Shown in pieces: positions 36,540-51,600 of a DNA stretch of 64,000 bases. Both the position numbers and the translations under genes were made by a program. Within the stretch, counting starts at the first letter, position 1, and the number at the start of each line of letters is the position of its first letter. The notes beneath the pieces are model-generated. The model was given only the letters and a program-made list of their open reading frames with translations. It did not search any database and was not told the DNA's origin. This stretch comes from Antedon mediterranea (lineage: Eukaryota; Echinodermata; Crinoidea; Comatulida; Antedonidae): assembly GCF_964355755.1 (NCBI RefSeq), contig NC_092671.1:25542070-25606069 (forward strand). The letters run 5' to 3'.

Positions 36540-36600
36540 CGAAAAATTGACATTAACCTTTACGTGACCCTGTGCGGATTCAAACTCGCAAACTATGTCG
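36540..36600 (-). repeat. tRNA-like SINE relic
   Basis: The complement shows GCGAGTTTGAATCCGCACAGGG, resembling a B box/T-arm followed by the start of a SINE body. No full tRNA fold is present. It lies in the 3' flank of the RhoGAP gene. Confidence 0.3.
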
Positions 36601-36613
36601 TGGCTAAATTATT

Positions 36614-39600
36614 TCAAACATCTTCATCCAAATACTTGTGATCTATATTAACAGAGTCTGGTTGAAACATCTCGCGCACAAAAATGTCATGATAATGCAG
36701 AAGAAGAGTAGAGATAAAGACCGTAATGGCCCGAGGGGCTTCTAATGAAACAGTCTGACCAGGTGACCAGACAAGATTTGGCCCAAAAACAACAGCAAGG
36801 TTAGTGGCAGACATCTTATTTTTATCACTGTGCTTAACAACCTATAACAGAAAAAACAAAAAAACAATGTGCTATGATTGAAAGATTATGATATCAGAAA
36901 TGATTCTATAATATTATATCAAATAACAATGTGTCATAATTTATGATATCACTAATAATACTAATAATCATAATGGTATATTACATACTAATAATAATAT
37001 GGTAACATAATATGATATGATATATTTGGTATCTTTATTTTGAAAATACCATACATAATTATTGCAGCCAATGAATGCTGAACTACAGATATAATTTCTC
37101 AATTAAACTTGGAAATACATAAATATATATAATATACATATAAGTACAGTCTTTAAATAAAATAATAATTCTTTTTTTTTTCCAATAGGCATAATTTTAA
37201 AGCGTTTTTTTTTGCGATTATCACTATGATACAACTAACATTAATACTGTATGATACGCATTCCAAACAAATAATGTAAACAATAATATTATGATGACCG
37301 TATGATTTTGATAAGTATAGCAAACAAATTGTTATTATAAACGTAAAACTGATGAAATTGAACTTCACATCTTACATCTAATAAAAGCTGCATCAGATAG
37401 TCAAGCACTATATAATTATCGTCAGGAATTTTCTCGCTGATTAGATGACGGCAGATCTCTACTCGAATATTCTCATCTGGAATATCTAAAAGAGATAAAA
37501 ATAGCTTAGACCGAGTTGCAGATAATTTATAATATGGATATAGAACATCTAAAAAGGTCAACAATTGCATTTAATCAGATATTATACTTGTAAGGACAAG
37601 AATCTTAACCAGCCAACATTACTTTTCTACTCATAAATAAGAAAATGAGTATAATGGCATATGTAGAAGGTCTCACCAAAAATGAATATCAAGAAAATGA
37701 ATATAATGGCATATGTAGAAGGTCTCACCAAAATGAATATCATGTTGAAAGTATAAACAAGTAACACATACAATGTTAAATCTATCAGATCATTTTAAAC
37801 AATATGATTCAAAATGAAAAAAACCATTTACTTATTTGCTGTCAATTCTTAAAAATATGAAATAAGCTAAGGTAATCTAGCTAAAACTGCAGCCCACAAA
37901 GTGAAACAAATTGCAAACAGAGATTTTTATTTTTTAAATGGTGATGTTGGAGAAAATGTAGGGATCACATCATCTTGATAATTAAATTAGCTTAAATAAG
38001 CAATAACAGGGTTACCATATCTATAAAACCACTAGTAAGGGCACACTTTTTCATACAAATGAAATATACTGTACTATACAAACAATTCTGAGTGAAATGG
38101 TACAAAATAATTTCATAAAATGAAAGTTATATTCAACTTCACAAAAATAAAATTATTTGTACAATTTCACTCGTTAAAATTATTCATTTGAAGAGGCAGC
38201 GCTCCAACTTTGGACGTGAGGTAGAACAATTATAGACAACGCATACTACAGGTTGATCGAACATATCAGTCAACATGTGTAGTTGCTGACTCACTGTGTA
38301 ACAAAAATGGGAGCAAATAAAATTTCTGTTTCGATTTTACATAAACCACAAGGTACTCTGGAGTGTGAGAGTAAATAAACTCACCATAAATAGATAAAAT
38401 ATGTGGATAAAGCTCGTTACTTAAGATTGGTTCAGGTAATTCCTTGAAGAATAATTTGAGAATGAGACAAGGTATACGGATATCCAAGTAATCGTCAAAG
38501 TTAACACGTTCCCCGTTGTTGTATTGCGTCTGTATGACCTTTACCATCCTTGCATTTGGTGACCGTCGAAAAATACCCTCTACTGCCAACCCTGGAAGTG
38601 AAAAATTTCACCACATTCATTTATCCTTTTTATATTTGTTCAAAGGTGATTTGTACAATACAACATTTATACATATTTGATACACGATGAGTGAAGACAA
38701 ACAATCAACGTGATGCAATTGCAGTTAGCTGAAACATACCAAAAAAGGCGAAAAATATAACATATATTTTAGTTAATTTTATAAAATTCATCATGCATCA
38801 TCCAAAGTGATCATAAACAAAAATAACTATAGAAGAAATTATGAACCATGTTAATGCAGGAAGGTATAAAAATAATCAATAATAATATATTTAAAAAATA
38901 ATTATTAATAATATTTGTATACCCCTGGTTGATCCAAATTGGCAAGTTGGGTATAGACTGGCATAAAGGGAACCAACTGTAAGCTACAAACCTCTAGGGA
39001 CCATACTGTAGTTAATAGATATTTTTAGCACAGGCATGTACACGAACGTATAATGTCAAAATTCTACTAATTTGCATAACAGCGTAGTTCAGCGAACATT
39101 TGCTTTACGTACTTGTTAGTTTTTATTTCGCTCGATGGGAAGTTTAGATCGCAACGCATGTCTCGCACATTCAACAAAAATTTCTCACTGTGGCCAATGT
39201 ATATATATAATAATGTCTCTAACACTAACAGTAATTATTAATTTTAATTATACTTTTCTCTTTGAATTTTATATTTTACTTACTCTGATTTTGATAAAAC
39301 AAATCATGGAATGCCTTGGCCTTAGACTACAGTAGGCCTAGCTGGGCATTTTAAAACATGAATATTGGGTGATAAATAGCACATTGCAATAAACAATTCT
39401 TATTTTTTGGCTTATTCAAAAACATATCTTTAAATTTACCATTTTGTTTTCTTAATTATTCTGCAGACAGGCACGGATTTAGGCTTTAATCAGAAAAAAG
39501 GTTCTCGATGCACGTATTTAAGATTAATTTGTTTATGGAGATTGCACGTTGCATGATGGGAAATAGTTTTAAAGTTAACATTGAGATTCTTGTGGGAAAG

Positions 39601-42600
39601 CTCCTTATTTATTACTGTATACCAAACTACTGTACCTTGATGATGTATTTAGATGTACAAACCTTTACCTACTGCATGTTAACTAGAAAAATATAATATA
39701 TACACATTGCCTTTTTACATTGATATTTCCAAATTATCTTCTCTAATAATGTTAATAAATGTTGAAGTTAGTCTAAAAGCCTCACCGTTCTCTCTAATGT
39801 AGGCAATTGTTTCTTGAATAACAAGTGGAACAGGATTTCCATCATTATTATCCTTCAAACTAGAAAAAAATAAAGCCATTAGAAAAATCTATTTAAAAGA
39901 AAGATTGATTAGAAAAGAAGATGTAATTATAACATAATAAAGCCATTAATTCATGTTAAAAGCCTTGAATATGAACACTCAAAACCAGTAGTAATTAGTA
40001 TAAGGATATTCATTTAAGAACCTTTTCATCTATTTTAAACAATAAAGCAGATGACACAATTTCTGTACCAAGTTCACACAGAGCCACCATATCGAACAGA
40101 TTGAAACTGCTACCTTTTAGCCCCTAAATTTAAATCACACCTAGAATCAAACAGGCCTAGGGGGAAAGTCCTTTGGGTGATTTTAGCTGGATCTTAATTG
40201 TGACATAAATAATTAAGTGATATTATGGAACTGTTGCAAAGAAAAGCCAAGCTTTAGGAAAATACTATTATTACTTTTATTGGAATATGCAAGTGTATTC
40301 GTGCTGAAGCTTACCTGGATAAACTGACATAGGCATTTTCCCCTCCAAGGGGAGAACATATTAAATTGAAAGGTTTTGGATCAAGAGACAGAAAATGCTA
40401 TAATCAATATAAAAAGACTGGGTTTTTTTGGGGCATTGTAAATGGTGGTTCCCACTAGAACGCAACTCACTGCAGCACCATATTGATGCAAAGTGCTGTA
40501 TTACATTATCACAAGTAGGACCAACGACGCAACAGTGCTGCAAACATTTCTACGAGAAATCAAATCAGTTTGATTTCACGCAACAACGCAAGAATACTGG
40601 AAAACAATTAAGTACAGCGCAGAGCCAAGTGAACTAGGTCAAAGTCTACGGAAACTAACGTTAATGGGCAACTAGAGCAGGTTTGATTTCACACAGACAG
40701 GGCTGACACAATTATTGTAAGTGCATTTTCTTATATTGCGTAGGTTAATTTACGTTGTGTCGTGTGGAACCACGTTTAAGACTTGAACATCATCTAAAGT
40801 TAAGTCAATTACAAAAGGTCTCACATCACAAGCACACTTTTCCAGGAACAGAAATGATGAACACTCTGAACTGCTTTTATAAATGCAGTAAAAGGTAAAA
40901 TGTAAATGTATGAACATAGCCATGGACAACAACTCTCAAGACTTACAATTGCAATGAAACACCAAACTGCTGCGTTGTAGGATGCTCATCTGAGTAACTT
41001 GCAGATCTCATTTGCCATGAGTTTGGTCTGCTGTATGAATCAGGGTTTATGCTTCCTTTCACCAACTCGTTTTGTTCGTACCTAGGTAGGTATAAAATGA
41101 GATAAAATAATTAGGTATTTAAATAAAAAATAAAATAAGATGTTTAAAAAGAATTTATTGTTCCATATTTAAAATTTAACAATTGCACCTTCAAAAAATC
41201 TAGAGAGAATACACATCAACATTTGCAGGATTTGTTGAAATGTCATCAGACACAGATGAGAGCATCTACTAAATCATTACCCGGTACTATTTTTAAACAT
41301 GTTTTTTCACACAACTTTATTTCAGCTTAATATCATCTCAACTTTATATACGCTCTTACCACGTTGAAACAACAGTTCTTGTCAGATCACCGAAGTTAAG
41401 TAATGTTGGGCCCGAGCTTGAATATTGGGTGCGGTATATAGAGCTGGGCTCCCATTAGGCATTTGAAATCAGCACTGCTGACTCTTATGGCACCCCCTGC
41501 ATCTAGTATCTGCCTCAGCGAAGCCCTTGGTCAATGATGGCACCAGCCAAAGGTGCTTTAAACAGTCCTGGCTTAGTTTGATCCATCATTTAGATAAATT
41601 TAAGACTAATTGACATTGTCATAAAAAAAAAAAAATTCATCTTAACCAACCACAGGATGAGCTACTGTAACAATGGTTGTATTAAGTATCTTCTACTAAA
41701 GATAGAAATATATAACACTTGTGCTGGTTCATATAATGATTCTAATTAAAGACCAGGAGTAATTAAAAAATGGTTTACTGGGCAAGCGGGAAATAAATCA
41801 TGTAGCTCAAGTAAGTTTTCCAGTCATCAAAATTACTGGGGTGTTCACAGTTATTCTGGTATTTGGTTGGCAAGTCAAGTTTTAAAGTTATCAAAAAAAG
41901 TTGAGTGCTGTTACACAAGTAATCATGAATACAAACCTTCTGATTTCTTCTGGTATCTGTAAACTATCAACCCAGCATATACTTTGCAAGTCTTTTACAT
42001 ATTCCACGTAATGTATCTTATGGTAAAACTTTGAACTGATAAACGGCTTAAATAATGCTACTGCAAGTCTAACCCAGAAAGATGGATGCACTATGTATAA
42101 CCTTTTAAGATTCTTCTTATATCTAAAAAGGAAACATAATAAAATCTCAATTAACTTGTACAGTAATATCAAATAATATTTTAAAAATTACAATGATACT
42201 AAAAGGTTAAAACACTGGAAAATCAAGACTGCCGTTTTACTTGGTGTGAAAAAAAAACCCAACCCAACACAAGTTCAATATCTGATTCAAACTCCAGCAG
42301 TGGCAGGAGGTTACCTTGGGCCAAACGTATTTTTTATTGTATTTAAATAAATTATAAAAATCTTGAAGCAAAGCAGAACTTATCAATCATGTTGTCCACA
42401 ATAAATTAGTATCATCGTCACACCTGTTCTACAATGCATATGAAAACCTTCACCTGCCTAGTTCAAATTAGAAATGATAAATGCATTTTTGCAAACTGGA
42501 AATCAATAACGTATATCTTATGTATGATGATCAATTATATAGAAACAGTGTTGACTTACTTCCGTTCCAACTCATTGTACGCTTGAGCTAGCCAGCGGAA

Positions 42601-45600
42601 CGACGGGCTATTCTTCCATGTCAACCCGTGTTGGAACACTATCAAGGTATAATCTTCTTCTACATGTTTGTCCAAGGTGTATTTCATATACCTGAAATGT
42701 ATGTGGAATTATATAAATGCAAACTGGATTTACATTAATAATAAATAATTCATGTTTGATATTTAAAAATAGGCTTTATCACATTTTACAAAAGAAGCAG
42801 TATGTAGATTTACATTAATAAATAATGTATGTTTGATATTTAAAATGGGCATATATCACAAATGAACCAAAAATTAATTTATGAATATGGTCATGTTTTT
42901 ATTGATACCGTAAATGAATGTACCTATTGCCACAAAATATAATGTACCGTAGTTCACAAAACATCTGCAAATACTGCTTTCTGCAACTACAGTATACTGC
43001 TTACTGTGCAGTGTAAAGTTGCTACCAACTACTGCTGTAGGTCGTAACTGCTGGTGGAACAACTAGTCCCTTGTATGTACTTGCTACCATTTCTGCAATA
43101 ATGCTGTTAATGGATTGTTTTGCTGCTATAGATACCTACAGTACTGCAAAGTCTAATGATGTTGCTGAATTATTTGATAGGTGTGGCAATGCTACAAATA
43201 CTGTAATGCTGCTATACAAGCAAAATAATGTTGTGGCACTGCTGTTGCTGCTTATTGGTACTGCTACAACCACTGATCAATTTTGGTGGTGCTACTATTG
43301 TAGTATAATGCTGCTAGTTGGTGATGTTTGGTACTACAACTGCTGTATGTAGTGCTGCTGATTGATGATGGTGGTGGTTCATGCAGCTCGGTGTAATGCC
43401 GATTGGTGATGGTGCTACAGCTGCTGTAGTGCAATGCTTCTGATGATTGCTGGTGGTGCTACTCTATTTGTGTAATGGTGATTGGTGGTGGCGCTACAGC
43501 TGCTGATGATTGCTGGTGGTGCTACTCTATTTGTGTAATGGTGATTGGTGGTGGTGCTACAGCTGCTGATGATTGCTGGTGGTGCTACTCCATTTGTGTA
43601 CTGCTGATTGCTGGTGGTGCTACTCCATTTGTGTACTGCTGATTGGTGGTGGCGCTACAGCTGCTGATGATTGCTGGTGGTGCTACTCCATTTGTGTACT
43701 GCTTATTGGTGGTGATGCTGCAGCTGCTGTAGTGCAATGCTTCTGACAATTGTGAAATTTGCCAAATTTAAACACTAATTTATCAAACATAATATTCATT
43801 ACTGTGATGTACATTTTATTGACAGCAAACCAAGTGTACGTGGAAGGCAGATATTTTATGTCAACATAATATATGATTATTATATTAGACTTTGAGGTGA
43901 TGACGTACTTTCAATTTCTTCCTTGGCCTCTAATGAGAAGGATATTTGACTAGTTCAAGTACTCAAATTGGTTATTTTCATCATCTTAACTCTATGATTG
44001 CCAAATCTACTTTTACCGAAGGTTAAGAGGCAATCGATACATCATAAATTTATGTTAAAGAATATTAACACAAATTGTGTTTACTGTGTATGTCTTGTAT
44101 ATTCTTGAATGCATCAAAAAAGTGTGTGTTAGTCTGGCAGATGATAAAGGAAATTTAATGAGGAAAATTCTCTACTCAGTCTTCAATGGCAGCAACAAAA
44201 AAAGACACAATCTTCTGGGAAATTCTGTCGAGAGAGGTACATGTGTCAACACCCAGTTTAGTTTAATAAGCATTTTATTCTTTTTTAAACTGCAAAACAA
44301 TCTTTACAATTACTTACAGTTTAGAATTACATAGCAGTGATTTTGCCGTACAGGAGTTACAATTTATGCTACCCACTGCAACAAACTCCTGCCTCCATCT
44401 TTCATTCTATATTTGTGTGAATCTTGTAACAACATGTGTGTACAATAATTAGACAGACTTGCATGCTGAATGGGCTAATCTTAATAAAATAATTGCCATT
44501 TTGTTCTTCTATTTCATCCAACAAAATGGTTACAAAATAAAAAAAAAGTATATAGCATATTATATAAAATCACAAAAATTTAATATCGTAGGCCTTTGAT
44601 AGATTTTATATTTCAGCACAGAATTAACAGCAAATATAATCAGTAATAAACTATGACATTTTTTTATGCTTCTGCAATGAGAAAATTTGTGGTATTGAGA
44701 ACCAGAGAATGATTTGAACCCAGGTTCTCGATATTGATAAAAGGTTGCTACTTAACAAGCCATGCACTTCCGCTATAAAAATGCTTGAACGCTTATTCAT
44801 ATACAGTAGCTCGCAGGGAACAGGTTAAAAGCAGTCAAACGGAATGATAAATTACAATTCAAGACATGACATCTAATGCAGTGTAATACTACTTAGGAAA
44901 TGAAATGGATAGAAGCCAAAGCGCACTGCATTTAACATGTCATTATACACACTGTAGTTTAGTATGCTGGTAATTGCTGGTAATGGGCCGGATACAATTT
45001 AAAAATTATCCCAGAACTGTTATAATATTCTAGGGAATATGGATATTCACACTCCTTAACTATATTATAGCAAATTAAAATGTCAAATAATTTCTAAATG
45101 AGTTTGTATATTTCAATAATTAATTATAGCACAGAAATATTGGGAAAGTTTGATTAGCAAATACAGATAATTATCGTCTGAAAACAGTTTTGTACTACAT
45201 TTTTTGAATGTGTAGTAATAAGGGTAGTTTTATATATTATTTTGCTGGAAAAGATGTCAGCATAATGAAGGTGAGGTGATAATTCTGGTATAAGGAGACA
45301 CTGAATAGGTGTGGGCTTTTATAGTGTTAAAACATATAGAGGTGTCTCTCAAGGAGGTGTCCTCTTAATAGAGGTGTCTCTGAACAGAGGTGTCCCTGAA
45401 CAGAGGTGTTCCCTTTATAGAGATGTCCCTCAATAGAGGTGTCCCCTTAATAGAAGTTTCCCTCAATAGAGGTGTCCCCTTAATAGAAGTTTCCCTCAAT
45501 AGAGGTGTCCCCTTAATAGAGGTATTACCTTAATAAAGGTGTCCTCTAAATAGAGGTGTCCCTGAATAGAGGTGTTCCCTTAATAGGTGTCCCTCAATAG

Positions 45601-48600
45601 AGGTCTCCCCTTAATAGAGGTGTCCCTCAATAGAGGTGTCCCCTCAATAGATGTATTACCTTAATAGAGGTGTCCTCTGAATAGAGGTGTCCTCTGAATA
45701 GAGGTGTCCCTGAATAGAAGTGTTCCCTTAATAGGTGTCCCTCAATAGAGGTCTCCCCTTAATAGAGGTGTCCCTGTATAGAAAGTGTTTGTTTTATAGC
45801 AGAAGGGTTCACAGGTGCATGAGATTTTTGTTTGTGTAGTTTAAATACTATTCCTATAATATGTCATACCAAAGCAGTAAAAAAATCCACATTCACGAAT
45901 TTCTTATGTACAATGTAATATGCAGTGAATACATTTAATAGAGAAAATAATATGTATATAGTTATATAAAAATTGATTTGACAAGATTTTATTTGACAGC
46001 ATGCTTTATCTGTCATGTTTAAAAGCTAAGGAAAGTGAAAATATTGTTGACAAAAATGACCCAAAGGGACAACTTGAAAATGTTTTAGTATCATGCTAAA
46101 GTCAGTGTGTTAAAAGAAAAGTAGAAATTAATATTCTTTGTAGGCATATCAAATATACTGTTCAATTTGATATACATAACTGCAACAAAATGCAGATATA
46201 TAAAAACATGCAAAAACGCATCAACAAACATTGGCCAACAAATAATTGTTAGGCCCTATGTTGCCCAAGAAAAGCATCAATTGGCAAACAGGGTTATTTG
46301 ATTCTTTTAGATGATTTTGTAACATTTAACGTCACCCCAAAAAATGTTAATTAGTTAATTACTAATTATTTACATTTTCAATGGTCAAACTTAATCAAAC
46401 ATTACATCGTTCGATATGCAATATGTTGTTCTGCAAATATGATATACAGAAAATGTAGTGGGAAGTCAGTCATTCACCGTCAACATGGCACAATGTAAAG
46501 CTCACTACCAAGCTTGCATTAACATATTTGATTAGTTTGTGCCTCTATGTATTCAGTACATAGTATCTAAGTCGATGAAAAGAACCCTGTCGGGTCTACA
46601 ACCGCAAACATAGACATAAATCATGTATTTGTGGTCCTTACACCAACTTAAACAAATTGAAAAGAGATCTCGTAGCTACGTATTTAGAATTTGATGTGTG
46701 TGGCCGCACCATTCCAGATTGAGTAAGTGATATTTTTTAAAAATAGTTTGTTTCTATATTATGCGGTTGGGGATTGACATAAGAGGATTATTGTGTGTGT
46801 GAATGGGGTAAAAGTCATGTCAGTCATACATTCTAGACACAATCACCCTCTACCAAAACATCAGTGATCCATGTCTACCTCCAAGAACCTCTGAGGACTA
46901 CCTACTATATCCCCAGGTTGCTTCATCAGTCTACAACCCTTGGTTGCTATATTCCCTTGCAGAGTCTCATCCTTGGCCAGTTTTAAAACAGTCTCTGATG
47001 TAACATAGATATATCATAGTAGAACAGAAATAAAGTACTGTATAAAGAAATATGATTGGTACTTACTGCAACATTCGAGTATGATCAATTTCATTGCTAG
47101 CTGGCAGTCTGGAGCAGAAGAAAAGAATAAGTTTGCCTCCATATATCCTATCCACTCCTGCTAAAAAACACATACAATGATCATTTCAAATTGAAGAACT
47201 TTCTTTTAATCATGCGCATTTTGTTGCAACACGATATTGGCCAGTCATCTCCTCAGCATCTGAGATCACCCATTGTATACCCAGATACTGTAGCTTTTAG
47301 CCTGTTTTTCCATAAGTGAAACTATTTGCTTGAATTAAAAGGTTTATATACTAAACCTATTCATATTTCTATCTACCGAATTCTTTGATGTGTCTAATTC
47401 TATTTCCTTGTGAATTTCATATCATGAAGTCTACTTTTTGCAATGACAAGAAATGAACAAAAAAAAAAAGATTAAATAGTATTTTACCACATGTTTTAAT
47501 TGATAGATTATTAAGTTTTAATGTCTCACCTCAGCTCGCCAAAGTTATATATAGTTTTTGGATTAATAGACCGCAGATGGTTAAGTGCAATGTAATGGTA
47601 TCCTATCCAACAAAGAATCTATCAGTGTTGGAGCTCCTCAAGGATGTGTTATTTCTCCAATTTTGTTCTCTTTTTATTCAAGTAGTTTTAATATTTTAAG
47701 TAAAGATTGCAATATTGTAAAATACGCTGACGATACTGTAATTAGTGGTTTTCTTTGCGATAGTAAGCATAATGTAAATGAATTTGTTAATGAAGTTGGA
47801 AGATTTGTTAGTTGTGGTGTGAGGATATGAACTTAATACTTAATATTACTAAAACCAAAGAGATGATAATAGATTTTCGTAAAACCGCAGTTGAACATAA
47901 TGTAATAACTATTAAAGAAACCGAGGTTGAAAGAGTAACCCAATACAAATACTTAGGTACTATAATTGACAACAAATTAAAATGGGAGTCAAACTCTCTC
48001 ATGATTTCCAAGAAGGCATCTCAAAGGCTTTACTTTCTCAGAAAACTCAAGCAAATTAGAGTTGATAACACTATTTTAATTCTATTTTATCAAAGTATTA
48101 TTCAAAGTATTTTATCTTTTAGCATTGGATGTTTTTATGGTAACTTTACTGAAAATGATAAGAAAAATATTGAGAGACCACGTAGAATTGCACAACGTAT
48201 TATTAAAGCTGATCTGATGCCTTGTTCATTTATCTATGAAAAGAGTATTTTTTTTTAAAGTAAACAATATTATGAAAGACCCCACTCATCCGTTACATTA
48301 CTGTTAATATAACTTAAATAGATCAGGTATTAGGCTACGACCTCCAAGAGTAAATCTTTGTAGAACTAGAAAATCCTTCGTTGTAAATAGCATTCATATT
48401 TTTAATTCTAATGTAAGACGATAATGCAATTTTTTAATAGTTTTACATTTTTAACAGTATTTTTAACTTTTTATCTTGTATGTTTAATCTGTTATAATAC
48501 TGCACGTTTTAAATTGTTGCAATATTGCTGTTTTAATCTACCAAGCAAAGTGAATTTCCATTTTTATGGACAAATAAAATTTCTTGAATCTTGAATTAAC

Positions 48601-51600
48601 CATGTATAATAATCTTTATTTTCTTTCTTTTTTGTTCTTTCTCACATACATAAAATCAAAACTTAAGACAAAAGACCAAAAAAAATAGTATTATAAAATT
48701 AAAAAAAAAGGATTAAACTTTGACAAATCTGTTGATTTTGTGCTAGCATGTCTATTACATCGCACTTTCTAATATTGGTACACTTAGTAATAAACCAGTC
48801 TGTCCACTAATTGAGCTGTTGCATTTTGTAACACTATCGCACTTTGTAATAACAAGTTTTCGTAGCTTAGTATTTTACAACTCCGTCTCTTACTACATAG
48901 TAGAATGTTATACTCTAGGCTACTACAAATTGACACATTCATTAATTTGATATATATAGTAGGCACTATCTATAATTGGGCATGAGTGCCTGGTCAGCAA
49001 TTTAAGGACGTATTTAGACATGTTTATTATAAAATATAAATTTGCAACAACATTACTAATAACCTCAATTGACCTCAACAGTATAAAGCAGAACAAAAAC
49101 AATAATATCACTCCCAAAAGAGTTAAAGGACTTTTCTGTAATTTTATAAGATAGGTCTGCTGTAGAAATCTTAATGATATGGTTAAACTGCTTATTCTGT
49201 GAAACTGCTGTTGAAAACTAAATGGGGTATTTACCAATGTTGTTGTACCAAGCTTGAATAAAAAATGTCGTAAACTATTAAGCACTGCTTTAATACAATG
49301 TACATTTGACTATTCTGCCTCGGCATGGTACGGCGGTTAAACATAAATTACAAACTGCCCAAAACAAGATGGCACGTTTCATTTTAAATGTTGGTCCGAG
49401 GTCTCACATAGGTGCCAAAGAGCTTTACGATCTTGGGTTTCTTAATGTCAGCCTCAGAAATAAGTTTTTAAGATTAAATTATGTTCACAAAATTCGCTAT
49501 AACTTTAATACGCCTTCTTTCCTTAAGGATAACTTTTTGTTAATTTCTGATCATCATAACCATTTCACCAGGGGTACAACATTTAATTTTGTCACTCCTA
49601 AGGCTACTGGCATTAATGATTCGACTTTTTATTTCTTAGGTATCCGTGACTGGAACAGGCTCCCCAATTCACTCAAATCAATACAAAATAACAGCTTGGA
49701 ATATCAGTTTAATTAAGTTATTTTTTAATATTTTTTTTTGATGTTATCTTGTCTTATATGTATTTTCTTGTTTTTCCATTTTTACTGCGTCCAACTTAAT
49801 GATATATTGTACTAGGCCCAACCACTCACTTTTTCAGTTAATGCGGATTGGACCCCATTGGAAATAAGTTTACTTTTTATTTGTCAACTTAATGGGTTAT
49901 CCTGGTATTCTTTTTGTACATTGTATATTTTAACTTTTGTGTGTGAATATCGAATAAAAGCAATCAATCAATCAATCAATCATATTCAATAAACAATAGA
50001 AAATGTGAAACACACCGTATGTTGTTTTTTTTTCTATGGAACGGTTTTCAGATATCAGTAATTATTACTAATGCTAACAATTTTGTGTTTTGTTTTAAAA
50101 ACAAAGAAGGAAAGTAAATTTAGTATGACGTTTATGTTAATCCATCAGCAGTGACAAAGTCTCACAATAAAGCATGATTTTGTTGTAAGCCAAGATATTA
50201 GATGTCTTGTAATTAGTCGAGTCTATCCACCTACATACTAATTCCTTCATTGTTAGTATTACTAGCTTTAAGCTTTACCTAGCCTAAGGATAATACAGAA
50301 ATGCAGTAAATACAATTATTATAATTTTGTTTTTCAAAATCAAAACCTTTACTAAAATACTAATATTATGTACTATTTTTTTTACAACTTTGGTATTTCA
50401 TTTTGTACATGAGTTGTTCTTTTTCAATTTCAAATAAATCCAATCAAAAAATAAAATTTAACATATATTGCTTCAAATTTTAAAATTTAGGAATCTGGAA
50501 ATATAATCAAATAAATAAACAATAGGAATTAATTGTTAAAAATAATTTATCTACAAAATGGAAAATACAAAATATATTATAATGAATATACAGGTACAGT
50601 AAAAATAGAAAAAAAAATACCTTTATGATATCATTCTACAGATAAATTCAATTTAGAGTAAAAATGTTTTGTTTTTATGCCAAAATAGATCAAAACTGGG
50701 TTCTTTTCTGAAGATCATAGCAAATAAGTATCAAATATTGAATAATGTATTAGCCTGTTTTACATACTCAAGTACGTTAAACTAGAATTTGTCGACACCT
50801 GAGCAGTATAACTGATGCTAAAATGACACTCGACTGTTTTATTTTCAACTAAATACACGTCAACTCGGCCAAAAACTAATTGGTCAACTCGGCCACAATA
50901 AAGTATGGAACGCAAAAAGTGCTTAATATTATTATGATTCTTACTATCCACGCTTGAGAAAAAATGAAGAAATAAAAAAAATAATATAATTAAATAATAT
51001 CATATAAAAAAATGAACTCATTGCTGATATGAATATAAGTACCCGCGTGTTACAAAAACACGTGCAGGTACCGCATTTTAGTAAATCGAAGACGGAGGCC
51101 TACGTTCCACCATTTGGCCATAGAAAAAATGATCGTACATATCGTTTTTGTCCATGATTTGCGTTTTTAAAAAAGGGGAAACACGTAGCAGTTGTAGATA
51201 TCGAAAAAGCTGCCAAAGGCGCAGGGAGGCGCAACTACGAATTGTTTTCAATTGTGCAATTTGAAATTTTATTAAACGTAAATAAAGGAAAGTTGGTGAA
51301 ATCAGTCCTATTTTTTTTGCTAAATATATTATTGTCTAAATATTAATATTCATTAAAAGTCAGAATTATTTATAGTTAAAAAATTGTGAAGAAATATTAT
51401 TTTATCAATCCCCTTCATTTGCACTTTTTGCGTTCCATACTTTAACGGGGCCGAGTTGACCGATTATTTTTTGGCCGAGTTGACGTGAGGCCGAGTTGAC
51501 TTGAGGCCGAGTTGACTTGAGGCCGAGTTGACTGGGGCCGACTTGACTTGGGGCCGACTTGACTTTAGCCGAGACGGTTTAGGGCCGACTTGGATCGAAA

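Noticed and set aside
37486-37548. Longer form of the RhoGAP exon starting at 37548
   Set aside because: An alternative acceptor exists there, but only the acceptor at 37486-37487 gives the right phase after the preceding exon and aligns with the family.
43071-43352. 93-codon plus-strand frame through the CTG/GGT-rich region
   Set aside because: Low-complexity translation of a minisatellite, opposite to the RhoGAP gene and without splice context.
45340-45790. CRISPR-like array
   Set aside because: Units are head-to-tail with no unique spacers and the context is a eukaryotic intron; it is a minisatellite.
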